From contig CALCZU010000125.1 in NCBI GenBank assembly GCA_937903155.1, positions 1 through 36,362 of the forward strand: a stretch of DNA of 36,362 nucleotides. Reading direction: 5' to 3'. Shown here one piece after another: positions 24,793 through 32,130 of this stretch (positions within the stretch are counted from its first letter, which is position 1; the number at the start of each line of letters is the position of its first letter). The position numbers and the translations under genes are program-made. This stretch comes from an uncultured Bdellovibrionales bacterium (GTDB lineage Bacteria; Bdellovibrionota; FAC87; UBA2466). The notes under the pieces were generated by a model. The model saw only the letters and a list, made by a program, of their open reading frames with translations. It was not told the DNA's origin and searched no databases.

Positions 24793-25188
24793 TTATCGAC
24801 TTGCGAGAAGTCCGATTGTCTTCTGCATATCCTGAAGTTCAAGCTCGATACGATTTTGGTGTTCGTTGACAGTTATCAGCCCGTCCAATACGACACGATT
24901 TTCGCTGCGTTGTTCTTCCATCAACGTTTGGGTGCGGTGAACGGAACTTAGCACTTTCTGAATATCGCTTTTTACTTCGTTAATCTTTGCTTTCAACTCG
25001 TGGCGAACAGAGTTTACTTCATGGCGCACGGAGTTCACTTCATGGCGAACAGAGTTCACCTCTTCACGAACGGATACGATGTCTGCCTTTAGTTCATCCC
25101 TCACTTCACAGACCAATTGCACGGTGGCGGGCATTCTGGCGTGAGTCAGTTTTTGAAGTTTCATGGGATCATTGGGTTTCTTAGGCAT
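24793..25188 (-). CDS. Coiled-coil protein with heptad repeats
   Basis: A 131-residue soluble protein. After a short N-terminal region with MKLQKLTHARMPATVQLVCEV, nearly the whole length is heptad-patterned, including perfect VNSVRHE units (three in tandem at about residues 44-64) and flanking variants VSVREE and LKAKINEVKSDIQKVL. A GGAG ribosome-binding site precedes the ATG. It probably oligomerises. No partner or function can be named. Confidence 0.75.
   Translation of the reverse strand: MPKKPNDPMKLQKLTHARMPATVQLVCEVRDELKADIVSVREEVNSVRHEVNSVRHEVNSVRHELKAKINEVKSDIQKVLSSVHRTQTLMEEQRSENRVVLDGLITVNEHQNRIELELQDMQKTIGLLASR
24996..25062. repeat. 21-bp tandem coding repeat (approx. 3 units)
   Basis: The unit is ACTTCATGGCG(A/C)ACAGAGTTC (degenerate), encoding VNSVRHE on the minus strand. 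It is a candidate site for slippage length change. Confidence 0.7.
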
Positions 25189-25272
25189 CGTCCTGCTCCT
25201 TAATCAACAACCATAGAGACATAAATAACCAAAAGCAACGATCGGAGGGGAGCACGCTTTTAGGTAGTGAAT

Positions 25273-26559
25273 TTAGTGCGTTGTGAGGCTGCTATCCAAG
25301 ATGAAAGTGACACTTTCACCTGCACATCCCTTTTCCCTAAGCCTTTCCCAAAGTTTTGATGTTTTTAATTCTAACAAAGAGAAAAAGTTTTTCAGCTCAT
25401 TGTAAACCATTCCAGAGTCAATTTTTGTATTTGCTTTAACGTCCTTACAATACAGGCTCATGAGATACGGGGGGAGGTGTTTGATAGCAGACCTTGCCGG
25501 GCCAATAGCGATATTTTTTCGTGCTGAATTTTTTTCGCCAAACAGGTTTTTCCACTCAGAACCGTCTATAAAAATTTCATCCGGGGTTGGGGAATGAAAA
25601 TAAAACTGATCGTAGGGATCATCTCCGTGACTTAAGAAAATGTCTTCAGAAGGAAAATACAGCAATGCATGGTTAGCAACTTGCCTAATTTCGACAGGGA
25701 TATTTACCGCTCGTAAAACATTTTTAAATAAACCCGCTGTTCCCCAGCATCCCGCCGTCCAGTGAGTGGGCTTCGTTTCAAATGACAAACTTACAGTTTG
25801 TTGAGTTCCTTTTAAAACGGATAACACGGGAGGGAACCCCCTAAAATGCCAAAATCCGTCGAGAAAACGCGTCGACTCTCGAGGAAACTTTTTCCACTCT
25901 TCATCTAGAGGTCGAAAGTCATGTGTTAACTGGCCTGCCCACTGGATAAAACTTAAAATTGTTTTTCTGCGCGATGCCTGAACAATATTGTGCGATCTCA
26001 GAAAATTGTAGACCAAATCTGGCGGTGATGGAGAGCTTAATCCTCCTTTATCTTCATTCACCACGTAACCATTTTCTGGCGACTGCCACTCGAAAAAGGT
26101 GCGACTGTCGAGCAGCTCTTGGAGTTGTTCGCGCGAACTGGCAGAAAACGTCCAAGGAAGCATTTTTCCCAGTTCATGTGAGAAAGTCAGTGCCAACGAT
26201 GAAAGATAATATTTTTTCGCAGTTTCATAAGAAAAAACGGTCTTACCAAAATCGTTATCTTCAAGGTTTTTCTGATTTGCCAAAATTTCAGGAAGGCCGA
26301 AAATTGAGCTTTTATGATTGAGAGATCTATTTTTTCTGCAAGCGCTATCGTAAAAATGTTTCAGAAGTTTTCGATCTGACGGCTTCCAGTCTTTCCATTT
26401 CTTGATATTTCCTGCATCTTGCCAAGTAACGTAATCACTTATTTCGGGATGTTGTTTGAGCCAAACATCTAAATCAAAGCACGCCCCCCACAGCTGAGAA
26501 TAAAAAACAACGAGAAAAAGTAAACTAATTTTCTTACTGGGGAATCGAATAATTAACAA
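25273..26559 (-). CDS. Secreted transglutaminase-like protein
   Basis: A 428-residue protein with a signal peptide (about 1-25, FLVVFYSQLWGA). The segment HWTAGCWGTAGLFKNVLRAV followed by NIPVEIRQVANHALLYF and SHGDDPYD has the Cys-His-Asp order of the transglutaminase-like fold (C271, H297, D313 or D314). This suggests a thiol hydrolase or acyl transferase acting in the periplasm or outside. The remaining 250 N-terminal residues match nothing I recognise. It overlaps the end of the ADYC-like gene by 26 nt, so the two are co-translated. Confidence 0.6.
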   Translation of the reverse strand: MLIIRFPSKKISLLFLVVFYSQLWGACFDLDVWLKQHPEISDYVTWQDAGNIKKWKDWKPSDRKLLKHFYDSACRKNRSLNHKSSIFGLPEILANQKNLEDNDFGKTVFSYETAKKYYLSSLALTFSHELGKMLPWTFSASSREQLQELLDSRTFFEWQSPENGYVVNEDKGGLSSPSPPDLVYNFLRSHNIVQASRRKTILSFIQWAGQLTHDFRPLDEEWKKFPRESTRFLDGFWHFRGFPPVLSVLKGTQQTVSLSFETKPTHWTAGCWGTAGLFKNVLRAVNIPVEIRQVANHALLYFPSEDIFLSHGDDPYDQFYFHSPTPDEIFIDGSEWKNLFGEKNSARKNIAIGPARSAIKHLPPYLMSLYCKDVKANTKIDSGMVYNELKNFFSLLELKTSKLWERLREKGCAGESVTFILDSSLTTH

Positions 26560-27400
26560 TAAGCCCTTGCTTTTCTCCCGAAGATTTGATCGGAAAAGTT
26601 TGCGGTCGTTTCAAAAGTTTTTGAAAACGGGGACGTTCGGCAAAGATAGCTCCCGCCGAATCCCATGCCGCCTCAAAAATCATATTTTCAGGCGCGTCAC
26701 CTCGATTAATTCCGTATTTATCCGAAAAGAAAATTGGAGTGCCATCCTTTGTAAATGTTTCTCCCGTGCCCCAATAGTCTGCTTTCACCATGCGCGTGCA
26801 AGCTTGGTGAAGTTCTTCTAATGAATGTGACTGATATTTTGACCAAGGGACGTACCCCCACATGGCGCATTTGCCAATTGCGCCACTCGTGCACCCCACC
26901 GTAAACAATTCATTCTTGTCTATTTTACTGCCCTTAGAATCCCAAAAACCCGATATCAAAACGGCGCTTTCTGCGCCACGGTAATCGGGCTTACAAATAC
27001 TTTTCCATTCTTTTGTCTTTTTTGAAAAGTAAGAAAATTGATAGGTAGGAAGTCCATTAAGAGTGCCTTTCGAGTCGTAAGATTCAATCCTCAAAATGAC
27101 ATCCCGGCCTTCGCTGTCATAGCCTTTGAACTGGCCTTTGATAAGTTCTTTGCCAGAAATTACTTTTTTACTATCGTCGGAGGCAGCGATTACCCCCTCT
27201 CTCAACCAAACTCTCGAAAACTTCTGATCTGCAAGCTGAAAACTTTTCAGTTCCACGGCTATTAGCTGAGTGATTTTTTTTTCGGAACGTAAAAAGCTTG
27301 ATAGGAAGAAAAAACACACTACTAAGAGCAAAACCGAGATAAAAAGTTTTTCTCTTTTAAAGCCGTTCATTTTTTTATTCGCTATCAAGCTTGATGACAC
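26534..27400 (-). CDS. ADYC-domain-like protein, membrane-anchored
   Basis: A 288-residue protein with one N-terminal hydrophobic segment (residues about 19-37, signal anchor). The C-terminal half follows the ADYC-domain pattern known from myxobacterial and related secreted proteins: FTVGCTSGAIGKCAMWGYVPW (part of it) then ACTRMVKADYWGTGETFTKDG. The Cys that gives the family its name is Trp210 here (ADYW). The domain has no known function. The start is GTG 27400, 3 nt after the upstream stop and 8 nt after GTGGA; ATG 27370 is an alternative. It is the middle gene of a three-gene run. Confidence 0.68.
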   Translation of the reverse strand: MSSSLIANKKMNGFKREKLFISVLLLVVCFFFLSSFLRSEKKITQLIAVELKSFQLADQKFSRVWLREGVIAASDDSKKVISGKELIKGQFKGYDSEGRDVILRIESYDSKGTLNGLPTYQFSYFSKKTKEWKSICKPDYRGAESAVLISGFWDSKGSKIDKNELFTVGCTSGAIGKCAMWGYVPWSKYQSHSLEELHQACTRMVKADYWGTGETFTKDGTPIFFSDKYGINRGDAPENMIFEAAWDSAGAIFAERPRFQKLLKRPQTFPIKSSGEKQGLIVNYSIPQ

Positions 27401-27403
27401 AAT

Positions 27404-27631
27404 TTATTCCACTACTGTTCCAGTTAGTGAGGTGCCGTTACCGCAATAACCTTCTACACGGCCATCCCAATAGCAAAAGCTATATCTAGGACATTGTGTA
27501 TTGCTAGTACATCCTGCTTTGGTACTTGCTACATCCACATTAGCTGTTTTGTTCGCAGAGAAAGATCCAAAAGAAACGACTGCGACGGCTCCAAGACATA
27601 ATGTTAACGCAGCTAATTTTAATTTATTCAT
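27404..27631 (-). CDS. Small secreted 4-Cys peptide
   Basis: A 75-residue precursor: signal peptide 1-26 (cleavage after SFSA), then about 49 residues with four cysteines (C41, C47, C53, C63) in the run AGCTSNTQCPRYSFCYW and GYCGNG. AAGGAG lies 5 nt before the ATG and can pair with a complementary stretch upstream. It is the first gene of an operon with the ADYC-like and transglutaminase-like genes (3-nt gap, then a 26-nt overlap). The overall shape recalls leader-bearing small secreted peptides, but no family can be named. Confidence 0.72.
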   Translation of the reverse strand: MNKLKLAALTLCLGAVAVVSFGSFSANKTANVDVASTKAGCTSNTQCPRYSFCYWDGRVEGYCGNGTSLTGTVVE

Positions 27632-27635
27632 ATTA

Positions 27636-27662
27636 CTCCTTATTATTTTTTAATTAAGGAGG
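27636..27662 (-). promoter_or_regulatory. Hairpin masking the ribosome-binding site of the 4-Cys peptide gene
   Basis: On the minus strand CTCCTTA (27661-27655) pairs perfectly with TAAGGAG (27642-27636) across a 12-nt AT-rich loop. TAAGGAG is the ribosome-binding site of the gene starting at 27631. Confidence 0.45.
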
Positions 27663-27971
27663 ACGTGCCCAACCAATGTGCATATCCCCCAAATCAGCTT
27701 TTAATCCGATGAGTTTTTAAGTCAAACTTAATACCTTAACTTTTTCGAAACTGTTTTCTTTTGTTCAGCTCACTATCGACTCAGTTATTTTTTATACAGA
27801 TCGACCGAGGAAAAAATAGTTTGTATGAGCCGACACCGATACATAAGTGTGAATTTATTTAATCAGATCTCTTTTTTCATTCAGGAATATTTATCCGACT
27901 TGGATATATTTGTAATAATGTCCGATGCTTTCTTAAGCGAAAGGAAAAAGGTGACACCTTTTATTCTCCTA
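27663..27971. other. Intergenic AT-rich stretch
   Basis: About 310 bp upstream of the 4-Cys peptide gene. A possible promoter read on the minus strand is TTGACTTAAAAACTC near 27720, with no convincing -10. The only other structure is the palindrome at 27946-27962. A short plus-strand frame from 27825 lacks a ribosome-binding site and was not called. Confidence 0.5.
27946..27962. terminator. Palindrome AAAAGGTGACACCTTTT after C-W-C repeat gene
   Basis: A perfect 8+1+8 palindrome lying 10 bp beyond the stop codon of the gene at 27972-28751; folded it gives AAAAGG/CCTTTT and a 5-nt loop. It may be a weak terminator. A related palindrome is at 25303-25317. Confidence 0.4.
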
Positions 27972-28751
27972 TTACTTGGAACACATACTAATCAAATATT
28001 CTGGCAACCAACCTGGTCTTGAGGGTGCAACATACGCTACACATTCTGCTGTATTGCCAATGCAGGCTGCATTAACATACTGAGGCGCCCAATTTGGATT
28101 TGTTTTAGCAACTATCTGTACGCAATGCGGATGGGCATTATTATTACAAGTTTCTACTAAGGATTGTGGAGCCCAGGTTGACCTAAATGGCACTAATCTA
28201 CCTACACAATTAGGATTAGAATTATTGCAGGCTGCTTTAATGGATTCTACAGACCAATTCTTATGAGTCTCGGCAACTTTTCCTATGCAGAAACTATATG
28301 CATCCGCTTTTGTCCTCTGTAAGATTGGGAAACTATCGACCTTCGCAAGATAGATTCTTGAAATTTGGTACCTATCATCCTTTAATCCCATGAGTGATAC
28401 AACTTCGTGAAAGACGAGATTCATCTTCCTTTGAATGTCATCTCCATATAACGCCCAACGAGTTCGGTTGAGGTCGATTTTTGATTCAGATGGATAGTTA
28501 ATAGCATCCACTTCCGCATTGTTTAGAAGAGTTCTGTCTTGAGTAACCACCTTTAAGTCCGCTACGCGAGATGAAAACAGGGCAGGATCTACATTATTAA
28601 TTACTACTTGACGGCTAGTCAGTTGTTCGGAAATTGCATGGGCCAGCGACGTAAATTCCAATGAATAGGAATCCCCACCACCGCCTTCTTTTCCTGCAAA
28701 GACACTCGATAAACTAAGCAAAACACCGAACATAACAGTGATAACTTTCAT
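27972..28751 (-). CDS. Secreted protein with HE motif and four C-x10-W-x8-C repeats
   Basis: A 259-residue secreted protein (signal peptide about 1-19, cleavage after VFA). The N-terminal domain has the segment LVFHEVVSLMGLKDDRYQIS (H115, E116), similar in style to HE-containing secreted proteins common in Bdellovibrio; metal binding is not proved. The C-terminal 105 residues are four exact-spacing repeats: C155-W166-C175, C182-W193-C202, C210-W221-C230 and C237-W248-C257. TAGGAG precedes the ATG and lies in the end of the TIGR02147-type regulator gene, with only 2 nt between the genes. No family was recognised for the repeat. Confidence 0.75.
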   Translation of the reverse strand: MKVITVMFGVLLSLSSVFAGKEGGGGDSYSLEFTSLAHAISEQLTSRQVVINNVDPALFSSRVADLKVVTQDRTLLNNAEVDAINYPSESKIDLNRTRWALYGDDIQRKMNLVFHEVVSLMGLKDDRYQISRIYLAKVDSFPILQRTKADAYSFCIGKVAETHKNWSVESIKAACNNSNPNCVGRLVPFRSTWAPQSLVETCNNNAHPHCVQIVAKTNPNWAPQYVNAACIGNTAECVAYVAPSRPGWLPEYLISMCSK

Positions 28752-28753
28752 TT

Positions 28754-29578
28754 TTATTCTCCTACATGTTTTAAAGTTTGGGTAACTGGAAACAAAGCAA
28801 CTCCAAGTTCGTAAACCGCATCTTTATTCTTGCTCTCTTGTAAAATTGCGCAAAGCTCTCTTCTAAATTTGACTATGCAATCATTTGCTTTTGGGAGAAG
28901 TTGACTGTCTATAGCCATGGTCATACTTGTGTGATTACGTTTTGAAAACGGAACTTCATCGATAGCAATCAAAGCCTTCTCTAAAATTTGTTTTTGCAAT
29001 GACTTTTTAGCTGCGTTAGTAAAATCGCCGCTAATATTTGTAATGTTTTGAGATTTATCCACCCATTTATTATTTTTTATTTCTAACATTTTAAGTCTTT
29101 GCAACCTCTCCAATGCAATGCTTACTTCCGACAAACTTAGATTAAGTTTTTTTGCTATCCACTTAGGATCTGGACGAAATCCCTTAAGGGCAATTAATTC
29201 CAAAATTGCGTAGTGGTACCAATCTGCAATAATTTGGAAGGCATCCTCAGTAAGCTGCTGATAAGAAGGCAGCAATATAAGCGCCTTCTTTTGCCCAGTG
29301 CTGCGTCCCCTGCATTCTTGTATATTTTTGGAATACATTTCAGTTTGAGAGGGGGAGAGAGAAAGTTTGTGAGCAAGCTTACGGAATTGGCTCCGACTAA
29401 TACTGCGCTTGCCACCAATGATTTTGGACAGCGCTGAGGGCTCGATTCCAAGCGTTTTTGCAAACGCCCTTAATGAATACTTGGGATTTCTCTTCGTTCT
29501 TCTAAGGAATTCTGTCTGAAGATAAATCCTGAAATCTCCAGCTTCTTGGCTGTAATTTGTGAGTACCGTCCTTAACAT
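28754..29578 (-). CDS. TIGR02147/DUF4423-type regulator
   Basis: A 274-residue predicted DNA-binding protein. The N-terminal FRIYLQTEFLRRTKRNPKYS and LRAFAKTLGIEPSALSKIIG segments (about 17-54) form a helix-turn-helix. A winged region PKWIAKKLNLSLSEVSIALE (about 138-157) and an all-alpha C terminus follow. This layout matches the TIGR02147 family, which is abundant in Bdellovibrio and Fibrobacter and of unknown ligand. It is followed 2 nt later by the C-W-C repeat gene, so it probably controls its own operon. A 19-bp palindrome lies 56 bp upstream of its start. Confidence 0.85.
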   Translation of the reverse strand: MLRTVLTNYSQEAGDFRIYLQTEFLRRTKRNPKYSLRAFAKTLGIEPSALSKIIGGKRSISRSQFRKLAHKLSLSPSQTEMYSKNIQECRGRSTGQKKALILLPSYQQLTEDAFQIIADWYHYAILELIALKGFRPDPKWIAKKLNLSLSEVSIALERLQRLKMLEIKNNKWVDKSQNITNISGDFTNAAKKSLQKQILEKALIAIDEVPFSKRNHTSMTMAIDSQLLPKANDCIVKFRRELCAILQESKNKDAVYELGVALFPVTQTLKHVGE

Positions 29579-29633
29579 GGATAGTCAGATAACAGTTCTC
29601 AATATGGCGCGCAATGTAAAAGGACTCAATGTG

Positions 29634-29652
29634 TGTCTCTTTAAAAGAGACA
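29634..29652. promoter_or_regulatory. 19-bp palindrome, candidate operator of the TIGR02147-type gene
   Basis: TGTCTCTTTAAAAGAGACA has perfect 9-bp arms around one base. It lies 56-74 bp before the regulator's ATG (29578), where an autoregulatory operator would be expected. It could also form a hairpin in RNA. Confidence 0.45.
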
Positions 29653-29685
29653 TATAAAACGTTAACTATACAATGGCATTACTTC

Positions 29686-29889
29686 TATTAAAGAACGGTC
29701 TTTGCGCCGATTGCGAAAAGGAAGGTGTCCATTCTTCCGAATCCGAGTAGACCTTGGTATCTTGCAAAGGAATAAATCTGCCAATTGTCCCATCCGGTTT
29801 TGTAACTTCCACCGACTTCTCCAAAAGGATGGTCCATATTGTAAACTTCGAGTTCTTCGAACTTCGCCGCTTTCAAGTAAAAACGAATG
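29686..29889 (-). pseudogene. Duplicated 3' fragment of the barrel-like protein gene
   Basis: 204 bp, gapless, with about 10 mismatches to 32129-32332 in the same orientation. It encodes the last 60 or so residues of that protein (KAAKFEELEVYNM...FAIGAKTVL) with the same stop. It lacks the first three quarters of the gene and its signal peptide, so it is a remnant. Its 5' side breaks at TGACACTTTC. Confidence 0.85.
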
Positions 29890-30135
29890 ACACTTTCACT
29901 TCTCCCCTGCGATTGCAGAAAGAGGCTATGACTGTGTTTTTGTATTCACAATGAATACTCGCTAGACCTAGCGGTTGCCCTAGATTCAGAAATGGCCTTT
30001 CCATTGCAGGTTTCTCTGGTGTGCATAGCTCTCCGATACATTACCGTCCTAACTTCGTACAAGGTTCGATCAATCGACACGAACTTCAACATGCGCATTG
30101 TATACTTGGTCTTACACTGAGGCGGGGTTAATACG

Positions 30136-30846
30136 GTGAGAATTTATTTTTCAGTGCTTTTTCTCTTCTTAATTTTCTTAGGAAGAATGGCGATCCCCGG
30201 GACATTTAGGTGCGGAGATGCTTTAGCGGTCTTAGTCGAAGATGGTCAGAAAGTCCGTGCGGTCCGAAGGATAGAAGGAAAATCTCGAGTAACCGAATAC
30301 GATCGTACTAACCGCGGCCTAGCTCATTTTCGTGGAGAGCCTACTCTGGCACCATTTCTTACGATCGACCGTCTAAAAGGGAAATCCTTTTTAGATCTCG
30401 GGACCGGCGATGGGCAGTTAGTAGTAGATTTGTCTTTAGAAAAAAAGAAACAGGGGGATAGTTCCACAGTCATCGGCGTAGACCTAGTTCTCAAATCTTG
30501 GCAACGCGATCAAAAAGATAATTTTGTTGAAGCGGATCTAACCAGGCTCCCTTTCAATGACAAGAGTTTTGACGTGATATTCTCGTGGCAGTCCGTTTTT
30601 GCTTATGACCATCTCGACTTAATAGGGGATGGGGCCACCGCCAAATTTGTTCCTCAAGAGAACTTGGTCGTATGGATACAAGGGTTGAATGAAATATACC
30701 GAGTATCAAAACCTGGAGCGACCATAATCTTGAATACCGGATCTGATTGTTTCAGAGAACAGACTTACAGGTCTTTGATTGAAGCATTGGGCTTTGAAGT
30801 AAAAGCTGTAGTAGATCACGGTACTTTTATTTTGACGATAAAATGA
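30136..30846 (+). CDS. Class I SAM-dependent methyltransferase
   Basis: A 236-residue protein. Methyltransferase motif I is FLDLGTGDGQLVVDLS (residues about 85-100), the acidic strand-2 end is IGVDLV, and the post-motif III LPFNDKSFDVIFSW and RVSKPGATIILNTG follow. From GTG 30136 the protein starts with a signal-like hydrophobic segment (IYFSVLFLFLIFLGRM), odd for an enzyme that needs cytoplasmic SAM. The in-frame ATG 30187, with AGGA just upstream, would give a 219-residue soluble enzyme. It lies inside the 2.2-kb segment between the two 204-bp duplicates. The substrate is unknown. Confidence 0.75.
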   Translation: MRIYFSVLFLFLIFLGRMAIPGTFRCGDALAVLVEDGQKVRAVRRIEGKSRVTEYDRTNRGLAHFRGEPTLAPFLTIDRLKGKSFLDLGTGDGQLVVDLSLEKKKQGDSSTVIGVDLVLKSWQRDQKDNFVEADLTRLPFNDKSFDVIFSWQSVFAYDHLDLIGDGATAKFVPQENLVVWIQGLNEIYRVSKPGATIILNTGSDCFREQTYRSLIEALGFEVKAVVDHGTFILTIK

Positions 30847-30866
30847 ACTTAATGGCCACAATCTCG

Positions 30867-30916
30867 GTACCAAGTTCCTTTTCAGGATTTTTAATTCCTG
30901 GAAAGGAACTCGGTAC
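30867..30916. repeat. Large hairpin, 21-bp arms
   Basis: Left arm GTACCAAGTTCCTTTTCAGGA and right arm 30896-30916 pair with one mismatch and one G:T, around an 8-nt loop. It begins 20 bp past the methyltransferase stop. There is no T-run on either side. Confidence 0.6.
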
Positions 30917-31042
30917 TTAAGCTTTCGACCTTCCCACTCCAAAAGGGTCTGAGGATTTAATCCGGCGAGGGCTGAGGCGCTTTGAGTTTCAATTTCCGAC
31001 ATCCCGGAATCCTCAAAGCAGGCTTAGAGAACTCAAACTTTA

Positions 31043-32098
31043 TTACGGGATCGAAAAATGACCGCTACCTTTCGTCTGACGAAAGTTGAGTGACACTTTC
31101 CCGCTAAAGGGGCTAAAGACGTTTTCCCCCATATCAGCTCCGTTTGAATCCTTATCTCCGAACTTAGAGACGACGGCAGGAATTAGCATGGCACGAGTTT
31201 CCGCAATCACCACACTGCCGTTTGGAAAACTTCCTATGGTGCCGGGAAATCCAAAAATAAATGGTTGAAGAATTCGGCTTCTTTGTGAATTCATCGGGGC
31301 CGAATCAAGCGAAAGAAAGGGCAGGTTTTTGTTATGAAGTTTATCTTTAGGAACTATTTTTACGATTACCCAATCATCCATTGGATTATTCTTTTCTTTC
31401 TGCGCCGAATGAGGAGGGGTCGCGATCACGTATATCTCACGGGAAAATCGCTCCCTATCCATCCCATTCTGGTTTTTCATCTCGCTAGCGGGTTCTCCGA
31501 ATAATGAATCTCCGATTTTGATTCCATTTGGAAAAGACTTAGGATCTACTCCTTCTTCACTAATTTTTTTCATTTCGGGCCTGCCATTAAGTGAACTGAA
31601 CACCACATGCCAATTTGTGATGGCATACCCATGAGAACTAATTAGAAACGCCGTTCCTCCAGCTGGAGACGGAAGCAAGACCACCGTATCCAGAAGTTTC
31701 GACACGGCATTGCTATTTGGCGATTGTTCAAAGAGCGGGATCTGTTTTTGTCCTGCTTTCGATTCTGAACAGTGCAATTGTAGAGTTTGATGATCGATGC
31801 ATCCAAAATACTTCAACTGGTCTTTAAATTCTTGTGGGAACCCACTTTTTTTAAACTGGTCCACAGAGGAAGTCTTCGATAATCTTTCTGAAAGAGAAAA
31901 TCGCATCTCGACGGCCTTTAACGATGAATCAAAAATCGCCTCGCTGAATAGAAATCCTTTAGCTTGGTTCTGAGGATTTGACGTTCCGTTTCTCGAGGGG
32001 GAAGGGACATGATTTTCAGCACGAAGAAGACACGCGTTAAATAGACAAATGAAAACTATGCTGAATCTCATTTCATCCCCCAAAATTGACTTATACAA
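31043..32098 (-). CDS. Trypsin-like secreted serine protease, C-terminally truncated
   Basis: A 351-residue secreted protein; the likely start is ATG 32071 (MRFSIVFICLFNACLLRA), giving a signal peptide. The trypsin fold is suggested by GGTAFLISSHGYAITNWHVV (catalytic His) and PMDDWVIVKI (catalytic Asp), with a FIFGFPGT segment further on. The expected Gly-x-Ser-Gly serine motif does not appear before the stop at 31043, and the last 20 residues look unrelated to the fold. The gene may be a pseudogene, or the serine may have been lost. It lies in the segment between the duplicates. Confidence 0.7.
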   Translation of the reverse strand: MYKSILGDEMRFSIVFICLFNACLLRAENHVPSPSRNGTSNPQNQAKGFLFSEAIFDSSLKAVEMRFSLSERLSKTSSVDQFKKSGFPQEFKDQLKYFGCIDHQTLQLHCSESKAGQKQIPLFEQSPNSNAVSKLLDTVVLLPSPAGGTAFLISSHGYAITNWHVVFSSLNGRPEMKKISEEGVDPKSFPNGIKIGDSLFGEPASEMKNQNGMDRERFSREIYVIATPPHSAQKEKNNPMDDWVIVKIVPKDKLHNKNLPFLSLDSAPMNSQRSRILQPFIFGFPGTIGSFPNGSVVIAETRAMLIPAVVSKFGDKDSNGADMGENVFSPFSGKVSLNFRQTKGSGHFSIP

Positions 32099-32130
32099 TT
32101 GGAATTATCTTACCCTTGGCCTTGATTTTA

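Noticed and set aside
24996..25062. Possible CRISPR-like short repeats
   Set aside because: The repeats are contiguous 21-bp coding units without spacers and encode in-frame heptads.
27825..28022. 65-residue plus-strand frame
   Set aside because: No ribosome-binding site, and it overlaps the end of the well-supported C-W-C repeat gene on the other strand.
30706..31002. 98-residue minus-strand frame starting MSEIETQSASALAG with GAGGA upstream
   Set aside because: Half of it overlaps the methyltransferase on the opposite strand and the other half encodes the hairpin arms. A degraded gene is possible, but there is no recognisable family.
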